Source of the DNA: 02-FULL-45-11b sp041663485
Lineage (GTDB): Bacteria > Patescibacteriota > Patescibacteriia > Buchananbacterales > UBA6539
Direction of reading: 5' to 3'
Length of the DNA stretch: 23,511 nt
NCBI GenBank assembly: GCA_041663485.1
Contig: JBAYMO010000024.1
Span: 1-23,511 of the forward strand
Made by a program: the position numbers and the translations under genes. Below the pieces are notes generated by a model. The model saw only the letters and a program-made list of their open reading frames with translations, ran no database searches and was not told where the DNA came from. Shown here in pieces: positions 6,055 to 13,635 of this stretch; the first letter of the stretch is position 1, and the number at the start of each line of letters is the position of its first letter.

Positions 6055-7716
6055 TTACATCATGCCCATACCGCCCATGCCCGGCATGCCGCCGCCCATA
6101 CCATGATCATGCTCATTTTTTTCCGGAATATCAGTTACCACCGTTTCCATGGTAATTAAGGTGGTGGCAATAGACGACGCGTTTTCCAAAGCCGTCCGAG
6201 TCACTTTCATTGGATCAACAATGCCGGCTTTTAACATATCAACTTTGGCCATAACGGAAAAATCATAACCGGAATTGGCGTCCTTTAAATCTTTAATATC
6301 ATTCAAAATTAAAGAAATATCTTTGATCCCCGCGTTTAAGGCAATTTGACGCAAAGGCGCGATTAAAGAAGTTTGGATAATTTTAACGCCAATTCTTTCC
6401 TCGTCAGATAAATCCATTTTTTGTTCTTTAATTAAATCCAATAAGGCACCGGAAATCTTAACCAAAGCTGCTCCCCCGCCCGGCACAATCCCTTCGGCAA
6501 TGGCCGCTTTAGTGGCATTTAAGGCGTCTTCAATTTTAAATTTCTTTTCTTTCATTTCCGTTTCCGTGGCCGCGCCAACTTTAATTACGCCCACGCCGCC
6601 GGAGAGCTTAGCCAATCTTTCCTGCAATTTTTCTTTGTCAAATTGCGAATCGGTCATCTCGTATTCTTTTTTAATCTTAGCAATGCGACTGGCAATTTCT
6701 TTAGCTTCGCCTTTACCGTCGACAATCGTCGTAAATTCCTTAGTGGCCACGACTTTTCTGGCCTGACCCAAATTTTCAATCTCGGTCTTTTCCAATTTTA
6801 AACCAACTTCTTCGGAAATAACTTGGCCGCCGGTTAAAATCGCGATATCATTTAACATTTCTTTGCGGCGATCGCCGAAGCCCGGCGCCTTGACCGCTAA
6901 AACATTAAACGTGCCACGCAATTTGTTGACGACAAAAGTCGCTAAAGCCTCACCGTCGATGTCATCGGCGATAATTACTATTTCTTTGCGGCCGCTTTGC
7001 GCTACCTTTTCCAAAAGCGGTAAAATGTCGTGCAGCGCGGAAATTTTTTGGTCAGTAATTAAAATATAGGCGTCGTTGAATTCCGCTTCCATTCTTTCCG
7101 GATTCGTCACCATATAGTGAGAAACATAACCTTTGTCAAAACGCATACCCTTGACCACTTCTTTACTTAAACCAAAAGTCTGACTTTCTTCCACCGTTAC
7201 TACGCCATCCTTGCCCACTTCTTCAATCACGTCAGCAATCATTTGGCCGACCGATTCGTCCAAAGAAGAAATGGTCGCGACCTGGGCGATTTCTTTTTTA
7301 TCGTTGACCGGTTTGGTGATTTGCTTTAAGCCTTCAATAGCCGCGGCCACGGCTTTTTGCATGCCGCTTTTCAAAGCCACCGGATCAGTGCCAGCAGCCA
7401 CGTTTCTCAAACCCTCTTCAATAATCGCTTGAGCCAAAACAGTCGCCGTGGTCGTACCGTCGCCGGCCACGTCATTGGTTTTCTCGGCTACTTCTTTAAT
7501 CAAGGACGCGCCCACGTTTTCGAACTTATCTGCCAAATCAATGTCTTTGGCAATAGTCACCCCGTCGTTAGTAATAATCGGCGAACCAAAACCTTTATCC
7601 AAAACCACATTTCTGCCCTTAGGACCCAAACTAACTTTGACGGCGTTGGCCACCTGATCAATGCCTTTTTTAATTTTTATTCTGGCGTCTTCGCCAAATA
7701 ATATTTGTTTAGCCAT
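6055..7716 (-). CDS. groEL: Chaperonin GroEL (60 kDa)
   Basis: ATP-driven folding chamber, assembled as a double heptamer in the cytoplasm and capped by GroES. The 553-aa protein has the usual length. It starts MAKQILFGEDARIKIKKGID and shows the nucleotide-binding elements SLGPKGRNVVLD, ITNDGVTIAKDI and VAGDGTTTATVLAQ, with the catalytic Asp in GDGTT. The apical domain is intact, AEGIVPGGGAAL is present near the second equatorial half, and the C-terminal tail is the Gly-Met repeat GGGMPGMGGMGMM. It lies 102 nt downstream of groES on the same strand under one CIRCE-controlled promoter. No Shine-Dalgarno precedes the ATG. A terminator follows. Confidence 0.99.
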   Translation of the reverse strand: MAKQILFGEDARIKIKKGIDQVANAVKVSLGPKGRNVVLDKGFGSPIITNDGVTIAKDIDLADKFENVGASLIKEVAEKTNDVAGDGTTTATVLAQAIIEEGLRNVAAGTDPVALKSGMQKAVAAAIEGLKQITKPVNDKKEIAQVATISSLDESVGQMIADVIEEVGKDGVVTVEESQTFGLSKEVVKGMRFDKGYVSHYMVTNPERMEAEFNDAYILITDQKISALHDILPLLEKVAQSGRKEIVIIADDIDGEALATFVVNKLRGTFNVLAVKAPGFGDRRKEMLNDIAILTGGQVISEEVGLKLEKTEIENLGQARKVVATKEFTTIVDGKGEAKEIASRIAKIKKEYEMTDSQFDKEKLQERLAKLSGGVGVIKVGAATETEMKEKKFKIEDALNATKAAIAEGIVPGGGAALVKISGALLDLIKEQKMDLSDEERIGVKIIQTSLIAPLRQIALNAGIKDISLILNDIKDLKDANSGYDFSVMAKVDMLKAGIVDPMKVTRTALENASSIATTLITMETVVTDIPEKNEHDHGMGGGMPGMGGMGMM

Positions 7717-7731
7717 ATTTTTAGCTTGTAA

Positions 7732-7785
7732 GAAGTAGGCGGTAACTTGTAGATAAATAATTGTCTACGAGCTACAAAATACTTC
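7732..7785. repeat. Nested palindrome between groES and groEL
   Basis: Two nested inverted pairs: GAAGTA (7732-7737) with TACTTC (7780-7785), and TTGTAG (7747-7752) with CTACAA (7772-7777). GTAGA/TCTAC can form an alternative inner stem. The element fills most of the groES-groEL gap and could be a processing or stability hairpin, or a REP/MITE-like repeat unit. No poly-T follows in either direction. Confidence 0.55.
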
Positions 7786-7818
7786 CTGAATTAATTATTA
7801 ATTATCAATTTACTCTAT

Positions 7819-8094
7819 TTATTCTATCACCGCTAAAACATCTTCATCGGACAAAATTTTATAATCAACCTTATCAACTTTTACTTCTTCACCGGCGTAT
7901 TTACCAAAAATTACTTTATCCCCCACTTTTAAATTAAATTTGGCAATTTTTTCGCCATCACCAATAGCCACAACTTTGCCTTCAGCCTTTTTTTCTTTAT
8001 CAACGGTATCCGGCAAAACAATTCCGGATTTGGTAACTTCTTCTTCGGTGATTGGTTCAACCGCGATGCGGTTACCTAGAGGTCTTAATTTCAT
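7819..8094 (-). CDS. groES: Co-chaperonin GroES (10 kDa)
   Basis: The 91-aa heptameric lid of GroEL, of typical length. It starts MKLRPLGNRIAVEPITEEE and carries the mobile loop around TKSGIVLPDTVDKEKKAEG, the signature VVAIGDG and a C-terminal VDYKILSDEDVLAVIE. It is the first gene of the groES-groEL operon and follows a promoter with a perfect CIRCE element, so heat-shock control by HrcA is expected. There is no Shine-Dalgarno before the ATG at 8092-8094. Confidence 0.99.
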   Translation of the reverse strand: MKLRPLGNRIAVEPITEEEVTKSGIVLPDTVDKEKKAEGKVVAIGDGEKIAKFNLKVGDKVIFGKYAGEEVKVDKVDYKILSDEDVLAVIE

Positions 8095-8131
8095 AGATTT
8101 TGAATTTAATTGATTAAAAACTTGGGTTAAA

Positions 8132-8158
8132 TTAGCACTCTAATTTACAGAGTGCTAA
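8132..8158. promoter_or_regulatory. CIRCE operator (HrcA binding site)
   Basis: TTAGCACTC (8132-8140), nine spacer bases, GAGTGCTAA (8150-8158): an exact match to the CIRCE inverted repeat. It lies just downstream of the predicted groES transcript start, where bound HrcA would block transcription. hrcA itself is not in this window. Confidence 0.97.
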
Positions 8159-8168
8159 CGATAATGTT

Positions 8169-8197
8169 ATCTTAGTTAATATTAACGTGACTGTCAA
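8169..8197 (-). promoter_or_regulatory. groESL promoter
   Basis: On the minus strand: consensus TTGACA (8192-8197), 17-nt spacer, TAAGAT (8169-8174). The predicted start is near 8162, next to CIRCE. Confidence 0.8.
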
Positions 8198-8216
8198 GAG
8201 ATTATCAACCCATACT

Positions 8217-9581
8217 CTAGTCGGCCTCCTCTGAATCAGCATTCTTTAAATTCAGACCCAAAACCAGCCAAAAAATCATTAAACCAAAATAAATAGTCCA
8301 AAAATAATGGTCGAATAAGGAAATAAATAAAATAACCAGCAAACTAAAGAATAATATTATTTTTTCCAATTTTAAAGTCAAGACATCCCGCCACGATTTC
8401 AACCGTCTCCAAACTGGCCAAAATATTAAAATTAGAATCAGTGAAAAAAATAAAATACCAAACACACCCAATTCAGCCAAAATCAATAAATAAATATTAT
8501 GAACCGGTTGATAATAATAACCCGGCCAAGTTGAATTGTATTTTTGATAAATAGCCAAAGTGTAATTGCCCAAGCCCTGACCCAGCAACCAATCATTTTT
8601 GATCAAACTTAAAGCTTGCCTGGAGTAAGCCACTCTCAAACTTATTGATTGTGCTTCCAATTCAGTTTGAGTATTAATACGCGACAGAAGTAAACCGGAA
8701 AACAAGCTAATCAAAATTATCAGCGTCGCCAAAATGACCGCCAAAGCACTATAAAAAGATTTTTGCCATAACTGATTTTTTTGCCGCCCAAGCCAAAAAG
8801 CAAAGCCTAAAAAAAATAAAAGTAATGCCAGCCAGGCCGAACGGGAAAAAGTAAAAAATAAACCGGCCGTAATTATAATTAAACTGGCAAAAACATAAAT
8901 TCTTGACCAGGTATCGGTTTTTTTTAAAATCAAATAAATTAAAAAGATTATGGCTAAAGCCAAAAATCCTCCCAAAATATTTGGATGAGGCAAGCTACCA
9001 TAGGCTCTCAGCCAGCGGCCATCAATAGTTTCTAAAATAATTGAACCCTGGCCGATCGAAAGATGTTCAGCCCAACCCAGCCATTTATTGGCGGGAATAT
9101 ATTGATTTAAAAATTGCCAAATCGCCAGCAGGCTTTGAGTCAAGGCCGAAAAGGTAAGAACCCAAACCACTCTTTCAAATTTAAAATTAAAATTTAAAAT
9201 TATGACCACCAAACAAATGGCTTCTAAAAATTGAATCCAACGAAAATACGCTAAGGCAGAATCCAAAGACCAAATAGTTGAAAGCCCGGCTAAAAAACAA
9301 AACACCACTATTAAACGATAAGCATGATGAGAAATTTTATTTTGGGGGCAACAAAAATTTTTATAATTAAATTTTTTGCTTTTAGCGTTAAGCAACAACC
9401 AAATCACAAAAAATAAAATTATTCCCCAAAATAAAATTTCCGTGCCATAAAGACTGAGACGGCCATATTCCCAAACGTCGCCATTTAAACTGGCATCACG
9501 CCAAATCAATCGGGTTTGCCAGGGCAACAAAAAAAGAAAGAGATAAAATAAATATTCGATAATTCTGGCTAATTTATTCAT
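8217..9581 (-). CDS. O-antigen ligase / Wzy-type polymerase family protein
   Basis: A 454-aa multi-pass membrane protein with roughly ten to twelve hydrophobic segments. It matches the O-antigen ligase/polymerase (Wzy_C) superfamily: LLGQGLGNYTLAIYQKYN, followed by YYYQPVHNIYLLILAELG, is the typical extracytoplasmic loop with its conserved His-Asn, and SRSAWLAL is the usual earlier motif. Members join lipid-linked glycans to acceptors outside the membrane, or attach glycans to proteins. In CPR cells a role in surface polysaccharide or S-layer glycosylation is likely. Its ATG overlaps the TGA of the nucleotidyltransferase gene (ATGA, 9578-9581), so it is translationally coupled. No clear terminator follows before the groES promoter. 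Confidence 0.88.
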   Translation of the reverse strand: MNKLARIIEYLFYLFLFLLPWQTRLIWRDASLNGDVWEYGRLSLYGTEILFWGIILFFVIWLLLNAKSKKFNYKNFCCPQNKISHHAYRLIVVFCFLAGLSTIWSLDSALAYFRWIQFLEAICLVVIILNFNFKFERVVWVLTFSALTQSLLAIWQFLNQYIPANKWLGWAEHLSIGQGSIILETIDGRWLRAYGSLPHPNILGGFLALAIIFLIYLILKKTDTWSRIYVFASLIIITAGLFFTFSRSAWLALLLFFLGFAFWLGRQKNQLWQKSFYSALAVILATLIILISLFSGLLLSRINTQTELEAQSISLRVAYSRQALSLIKNDWLLGQGLGNYTLAIYQKYNSTWPGYYYQPVHNIYLLILAELGVFGILFFSLILILIFWPVWRRLKSWRDVLTLKLEKIILFFSLLVILFISLFDHYFWTIYFGLMIFWLVLGLNLKNADSEEAD

Positions 9582-10531
9582 AAATCCAAACCCAAAGATT
9601 TAACTCGTTGCCGCCAGAGGTCGAGATAATTCTGGCGTTTATCATTTTCATGAAATTTCAACATGGAATCGTTAATGACCACTTCCGTGCCGCTCGGATA
9701 ATGACCCAACCGATGCTGACGCATCTTTTTTTCCTGAAAAATTTTTGAAGCTCGTTCAAAAAAATCACCGATGACGCCGGAAAAAAACTTTTCCCCGGTT
9801 TTTTTAAAAAAATGCGAAAAAAAATTTTCCTTGACCCGCCGGCGGTTAGACAAAAGAGTAGGAAAAAAATTCGGTATTTCCTTTTGGGACCACGAGTTGC
9901 CGGCTAAAAATTTTTGATAAATATTTTGATCAAAAATCGGCGCCAAAGTGGCTAGCCAATACGTCAAGTAAATATCATCGGGTTTTAAAGAAATTCGAGT
10001 TAAATCCAAAGAATCATCAGCCAAATAAAAACTCAGGCAAACCCGATCTTTAATTTTACGGCCATAACGCCGCACGCCCAAAACCGTGGCCGAAATCGTG
10101 ATTAAAAAACGCGACCACCAAAGCCGTCCCTTTTTAATAATAATAAAAAAATCGATATCGCTGTCGTTGATGGCGTTATTGTAGCCGACATTATTGCAAA
10201 TGGCGATCATTTCCACAAAGGCCACCCAACGAAAACAGCGGGCGGCGCGCAAAGCGATTTTAAATTTCTTCTCGGCCAGTTGATAACGATCACCACGAAC
10301 CGCCACCAAATCGTCACGGCCGGACAAAAAATACATGCCAAACTTGGCACTAATTAATTCGGACAAATTCTTGGATTCAATGGCGGTCTGAATTTCTGAT
10401 AACTGATAAATCCGATCTTCACGATATAACCATTTATAAATCTCAAAAACTGTTAGAGGGTAATTAAAAATATCAAAATACGCGATGGTTTTTAAGATTG
10501 AAATTTCCAAAGCATTAAAATCCTTAATCAT
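9578..10531 (-). CDS. Pol beta-type nucleotidyltransferase with N-terminal winged-helix-like region
   Basis: A 317-aa protein, counted from the ATG at 10529-10531 that overlaps the rmuC stop by 8 nt; an ORF start further upstream would lie inside rmuC. Residues 1-75 look like a winged helix (LEISILKTIAYFDIFNYPLT). The catalytic signature of the nucleotidyltransferase fold, GYNNAINDSDIDFFIIIKKG, is at about 116-135, with Asp125 and Asp127 as metal ligands. The remainder is helical and basic. Its substrate is unknown. Placement between rmuC and an O-antigen ligase, with overlapping ends on both sides, suggests a link to cell-surface glycan work, but that is inference from context. Confidence 0.8.
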   Translation of the reverse strand: MIKDFNALEISILKTIAYFDIFNYPLTVFEIYKWLYREDRIYQLSEIQTAIESKNLSELISAKFGMYFLSGRDDLVAVRGDRYQLAEKKFKIALRAARCFRWVAFVEMIAICNNVGYNNAINDSDIDFFIIIKKGRLWWSRFLITISATVLGVRRYGRKIKDRVCLSFYLADDSLDLTRISLKPDDIYLTYWLATLAPIFDQNIYQKFLAGNSWSQKEIPNFFPTLLSNRRRVKENFFSHFFKKTGEKFFSGVIGDFFERASKIFQEKKMRQHRLGHYPSGTEVVINDSMLKFHENDKRQNYLDLWRQRVKSLGLDL

Positions 10532-11579
10532 CTTTTTTTGGTTGATCAAGCTGAATCGTATCGGGGTTGGTTTCCCCGCCGGCAATTTTTACCACATCCT
10601 TATCAATTTTTTTGAATTCTTTATAAGCGGCATTATACATATTTACCGTCGTCCCCAAATTATTACCCAGCTTATCAAAATAAACTTGATAGGCGCCCAA
10701 ATGTTTACCTAATTGTTCGACATATTTTCTAATCTCTTTGGCTGACTCTTCAATTTTTAAAGCGCGCAGGCCTTGTAAAACTGTTTGTAAATAAGCTAAA
10801 AAGCTGGTAGGTGAAACAATAATAACATGATAACGTCTGGCCGCGCGTTCAATTAGACTTTCCGTGTCTTCGGTAATCATGCCGATTTTATTAATTAATA
10901 AATCATAATAAATCGCTTCATGAGGAATAAACATAAACGCGAACTCCATGGTGTTTTCCTTGGGTCGGATGTATTTTGAAGTTTCCGTAATACGCATTTT
11001 CAAATCATTAACAAATATTTTTTCCAATTTCTCTCGCTCGACGGGATTTTTTTCTTCCGTAATGCGATTATAATTTTCTAAACTGAATTTGGAATCAATC
11101 GGAATAATTTTATCTTGCACAAAAACTACCGCGTCCACAATTTCGTTGTCGCTGAATTTATATTGCATCTGAAAAGATTCCGGCGGTAAAACATTTTTTA
11201 AAACCGTCTCCAAATAATATTCCCCCAAAACTCCCCGCTGTTTGGGATTTTTTAAAATGTCCTGCAAACTCTGAAGTTGGTCGGCAAACCCCACCACTTG
11301 CCGGTTGGTTTCATCCAGCTTGGTCAACCTTTCGGTTACATCGCGAATGATTTTGGCGCTCTGGCCGAATTGCTCCTGCATGATTTGAGTCGATTGACCC
11401 AAACGATGATCCAAGGTTTTAGTCACCTCATTGATTTGATTTTGCAGCATCAATAAAGCCGCGTCGTCTTTGGGCTTAGCATTAAGCAATTTAGTGTTTT
11501 TGCTGACCAAAAAAATAATGATGCCAAAACCGATCGCGGTGATAGTAATAACAAGAAACAATAGAAAATAAGTGGCCAT
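10524..11579 (-). CDS. rmuC: RmuC-family DNA recombination protein
   Basis: A 351-aa protein anchored by one N-terminal membrane segment (residues 2-26). A coiled coil spans about 40-110, then comes the RmuC nuclease-like domain: RGVLGEYYLETVLKNVLP, then IVDAVVFVQDKIIPIDSKFS with the Asp and Asp-x-Lys residues of a PD-(D/E)xK-type core. RmuC limits recombination at inverted repeats and has been linked to restriction and phage defence. It is first in the operon with the nucleotidyltransferase and O-antigen ligase. The ATG at 11577-11579 has no Shine-Dalgarno. It is somewhat shorter than E. coli RmuC, as is common in CPR. Confidence 0.93.
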   Translation of the reverse strand: MATYFLLFLVITITAIGFGIIIFLVSKNTKLLNAKPKDDAALLMLQNQINEVTKTLDHRLGQSTQIMQEQFGQSAKIIRDVTERLTKLDETNRQVVGFADQLQSLQDILKNPKQRGVLGEYYLETVLKNVLPPESFQMQYKFSDNEIVDAVVFVQDKIIPIDSKFSLENYNRITEEKNPVEREKLEKIFVNDLKMRITETSKYIRPKENTMEFAFMFIPHEAIYYDLLINKIGMITEDTESLIERAARRYHVIIVSPTSFLAYLQTVLQGLRALKIEESAKEIRKYVEQLGKHLGAYQVYFDKLGNNLGTTVNMYNAAYKEFKKIDKDVVKIAGGETNPDTIQLDQPKKDD

Positions 11580-11610
11580 AAATATTTAAAAATTTTCGTT
11601 AATTAAGTTA

Positions 11611-11639
11611 AATTTACCATAAAAATTTATTTAAATCAA
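11611..11639 (-). promoter_or_regulatory. rmuC operon promoter
   Basis: On the minus strand: TTGATT (11634-11639), 17-nt spacer, TAAATT (11611-11616). The -35 sits directly against the -35 of the opposite promoter. Confidence 0.5.
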
Positions 11640-11668
11640 TTGACATTAGGACGCTAAAATGGTATTTA
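11640..11668 (+). promoter_or_regulatory. Promoter of the M23 peptidase gene
   Basis: TTGACA (11640-11645), 17-nt spacer, TATTTA (11663-11668). Together with the rmuC promoter it forms a back-to-back pair centred on TCAATTGA (11636-11643). Confidence 0.55.
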
Positions 11669-11808
11669 TTATAGTATCGCAGCATAATTTCTCGTGCTCT
11701 AAAAATTAAGAAATTAAGCTTATTCGCGACAAATTTAAAATCATTAGCATCAAAATTTTAGCCGGCGCCTTTCGTGGCTTTATTTATTTAAAAGATAGTT
11801 TTCCCCGC

Positions 11809-13059
11809 TTGTGGAAAATTATTCATAAGCCGCTGCAAGCGATAGGTCGGTTTTTTTTGTTGGCTTTAATCTTGCCTTTTTACAAAAATTATTTGGCTCT
11901 AGCCAAACAGGTCGGCAAATTTTACGCGCCACACAAAAGCCGCCATCATTTAATTCATCCTTTTTCTCGACGTTACCTGAATCATATTATTATTGGCTTT
12001 GTCGCTTTTTTTACTTTAACCGCCAACCTAAACGCCAATGAAGTCAAGCGCGAAGATTTCGGCCAAACCAGTGTCGTGGCTTCACTGTTTACCAACGAAG
12101 ACTTAGGCCTTGACCAGCAAGAAGGGCCGGTTACCCAAAGCGGAAAAACTTTTCATTATTTCAGTCAAACTGGCGTCTCCACCAAACCACAAATTGCCAC
12201 GGTTGATTCCGAGGAAGAAATTATTCCTTTTACGGTAGCCGGCGATAGCGCTTTAATTGAACCAATACTCTCCCCGGTTGAACAGGCTAACCGCCAACGC
12301 GACAAAATTGTTATTTATATTGTCCAGCCGGGCGATACCATTTCGCAAATCGCCGGTGAATTTGGAATTTCCGCCAGTACTATTTTATGGGAAAATAATT
12401 TAACCGCCTACAGTATCGTCCGACCGGATGATAAATTAACCATTCTGCCCGTCTCCGGCATCAGACACAAAGTTGCCAAGGGAGAAACTATTTCCAAAAT
12501 TGCCAAAAAATACGGCGTGACACCAGACTCAATTATTGATTTCAATAAATTAGCTTCAATTAATGACATTAACATCGGCGAACAACTGATGATCCCGGGC
12601 GGTAAAAAAATTGTCGAAACGCCGACTTACACTTTAAGAAAATTATATCCGACACCATCGGCTAGCACGCAAAAAACCGCGGCGGCCACAGGCAGTGGCC
12701 GCATGGTCTGGCCAAATTCTTGTCGCCGTATTTCTCAGTATTTCGGTTGGCGCCATTCTGGTTTAGATATCGCTTGTTCACACGGCGTGGCCATTTTTGC
12801 CGCCGACTCCGGCCGCGTCATAAAGGCTCAAGGTGGCTGGAATGGCGGCTACGGCAATTATATTATTATTGATCACGGCAACGGCTTGCAAACCGTCTAC
12901 GGCCATTTGAGCGCTATCTATGTTCAAGCCGGCGAAAGCGTAGGCCGCGGCCAGGTGATCGGTGCCGAAGGCACCACTGGCCGCTCCACGGGTCCGCACT
13001 TACACTTTGAGGTCCGCTCTGGTGGCGCCCGACGCAACCCGTTATCTTATATTAGATAA
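11809..13059 (+). CDS. LysM-M23 cell-wall endopeptidase
   Basis: A 416-aa envelope protein that probably cleaves peptide cross-links in peptidoglycan. A membrane segment/uncleaved signal lies at about 58-74 after a basic N-terminus. Two LysM domains follow at about 168-214 (IYIVQPGDTISQIAGEFGIS) and 219-264 (HKVAKGETISKIAKKYGVTP), then the M23 domain from about 300. Its zinc ligands His316 and Asp320 (RHSGLDIA) and His399 (HLHFE) are present, as is catalytic His366 (YGHLS), so it should be active. The TTG start is uncertain: it has no Shine-Dalgarno, and the frame is open and protein-like back to 11710 with no ATG, GTG or TTG. The downstream membrane-protein gene follows after 5 nt. Confidence 0.9.
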   Translation: MWKIIHKPLQAIGRFFLLALILPFYKNYLALAKQVGKFYAPHKSRHHLIHPFSRRYLNHIIIGFVAFFTLTANLNANEVKREDFGQTSVVASLFTNEDLGLDQQEGPVTQSGKTFHYFSQTGVSTKPQIATVDSEEEIIPFTVAGDSALIEPILSPVEQANRQRDKIVIYIVQPGDTISQIAGEFGISASTILWENNLTAYSIVRPDDKLTILPVSGIRHKVAKGETISKIAKKYGVTPDSIIDFNKLASINDINIGEQLMIPGGKKIVETPTYTLRKLYPTPSASTQKTAAATGSGRMVWPNSCRRISQYFGWRHSGLDIACSHGVAIFAADSGRVIKAQGGWNGGYGNYIIIDHGNGLQTVYGHLSAIYVQAGESVGRGQVIGAEGTTGRSTGPHLHFEVRSGGARRNPLSYIR

Positions 13060-13064
13060 AAAAT

Positions 13065-13556
13065 ATGATTAATAAAAACTATAAGCTGATTTGGGTAATT
13101 TTAGGTTTGTTTTTTTTGGCGCAGGGTTTATTAAAACTTCATTTAATTCCCGTGTCTTTGACGGCCATCATTTTAGGCGTGCCCTACTCGGCCAACCCGA
13201 TTGATTTTTTTATTTATCCCTTTATTTATTTTATTTTAAAATTTTTTCTCTCTGCGTTTGGTTTCAAAGACATCAATCAGCTATTAGAATTAATTTTTGA
13301 AAAATTTATTAAAGGCCATAGAAATTACCAAATTCCCGAAGCCCAAAGATACGGCCGCTACGGTGCCAAAACCACCATATTTTCTGGCTGGGTAAAAGAT
13401 TTTTTAATATTTTCTTTTACCCTTTGGTGTGCTTTGGTAATAGGCGGGTATCTAACCTCGATTGGCTACGTGGCCAACAATCAGCAATTTTTATACCCTA
13501 TGATATTAAATCTTTTTCTCGGCTTTAGTATTATGGCCAAATACTTTATCAAGTAA
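13065..13556 (+). CDS. Small multi-pass membrane protein, unknown
   Basis: A 163-aa protein with hydrophobic segments at about residues 7-26, 36-64, 108-132 and 140-161, and a basic loop between the second and third (KGHRNYQIPEAQRYGRYGAK). No family is recognised. It begins 5 nt after the M23 peptidase stop and ends at a terminator, so it is probably co-expressed with the peptidase and may help it in the envelope. The start ATG has no Shine-Dalgarno. Confidence 0.75.
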   Translation: MINKNYKLIWVILGLFFLAQGLLKLHLIPVSLTAIILGVPYSANPIDFFIYPFIYFILKFFLSAFGFKDINQLLELIFEKFIKGHRNYQIPEAQRYGRYGAKTTIFSGWVKDFLIFSFTLWCALVIGGYLTSIGYVANNQQFLYPMILNLFLGFSIMAKYFIK

Positions 13557-13581
13557 AAAAGCCGTGATAACAGGTCACGAC
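13555..13581 (-). terminator. Terminator of the thiol-relay operon
   Basis: On the minus strand, GTCGTGA (13575-13581) pairs with TCACGGC (13561-13567), 7 bp with one G-U, followed by six T residues. It overlaps the stop codon of the convergent membrane-protein gene. Confidence 0.8.
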
Positions 13582-13594
13582 TTAATTTTCTACC

Positions 13595-13620
13595 AACCCG
13601 ACCAGAAGTCGGGTTTATTA
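13595..13620 (+). terminator. Terminator of the M23 peptidase unit
   Basis: AACCCGAC (13595-13602) pairs perfectly with GTCGGGTT (13608-13615) around a 5-nt loop, followed by TATTATT. The tail is weak in T but the stem is strong. Confidence 0.75.
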
Positions 13621-13635
13621 TTAAGCATTGGCGCT

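Noticed and set aside
7357..7701. 114-aa plus-strand ORF opposite groEL
   Set aside because: It is antisense to a highly conserved gene, with no promoter or ribosome site seen.
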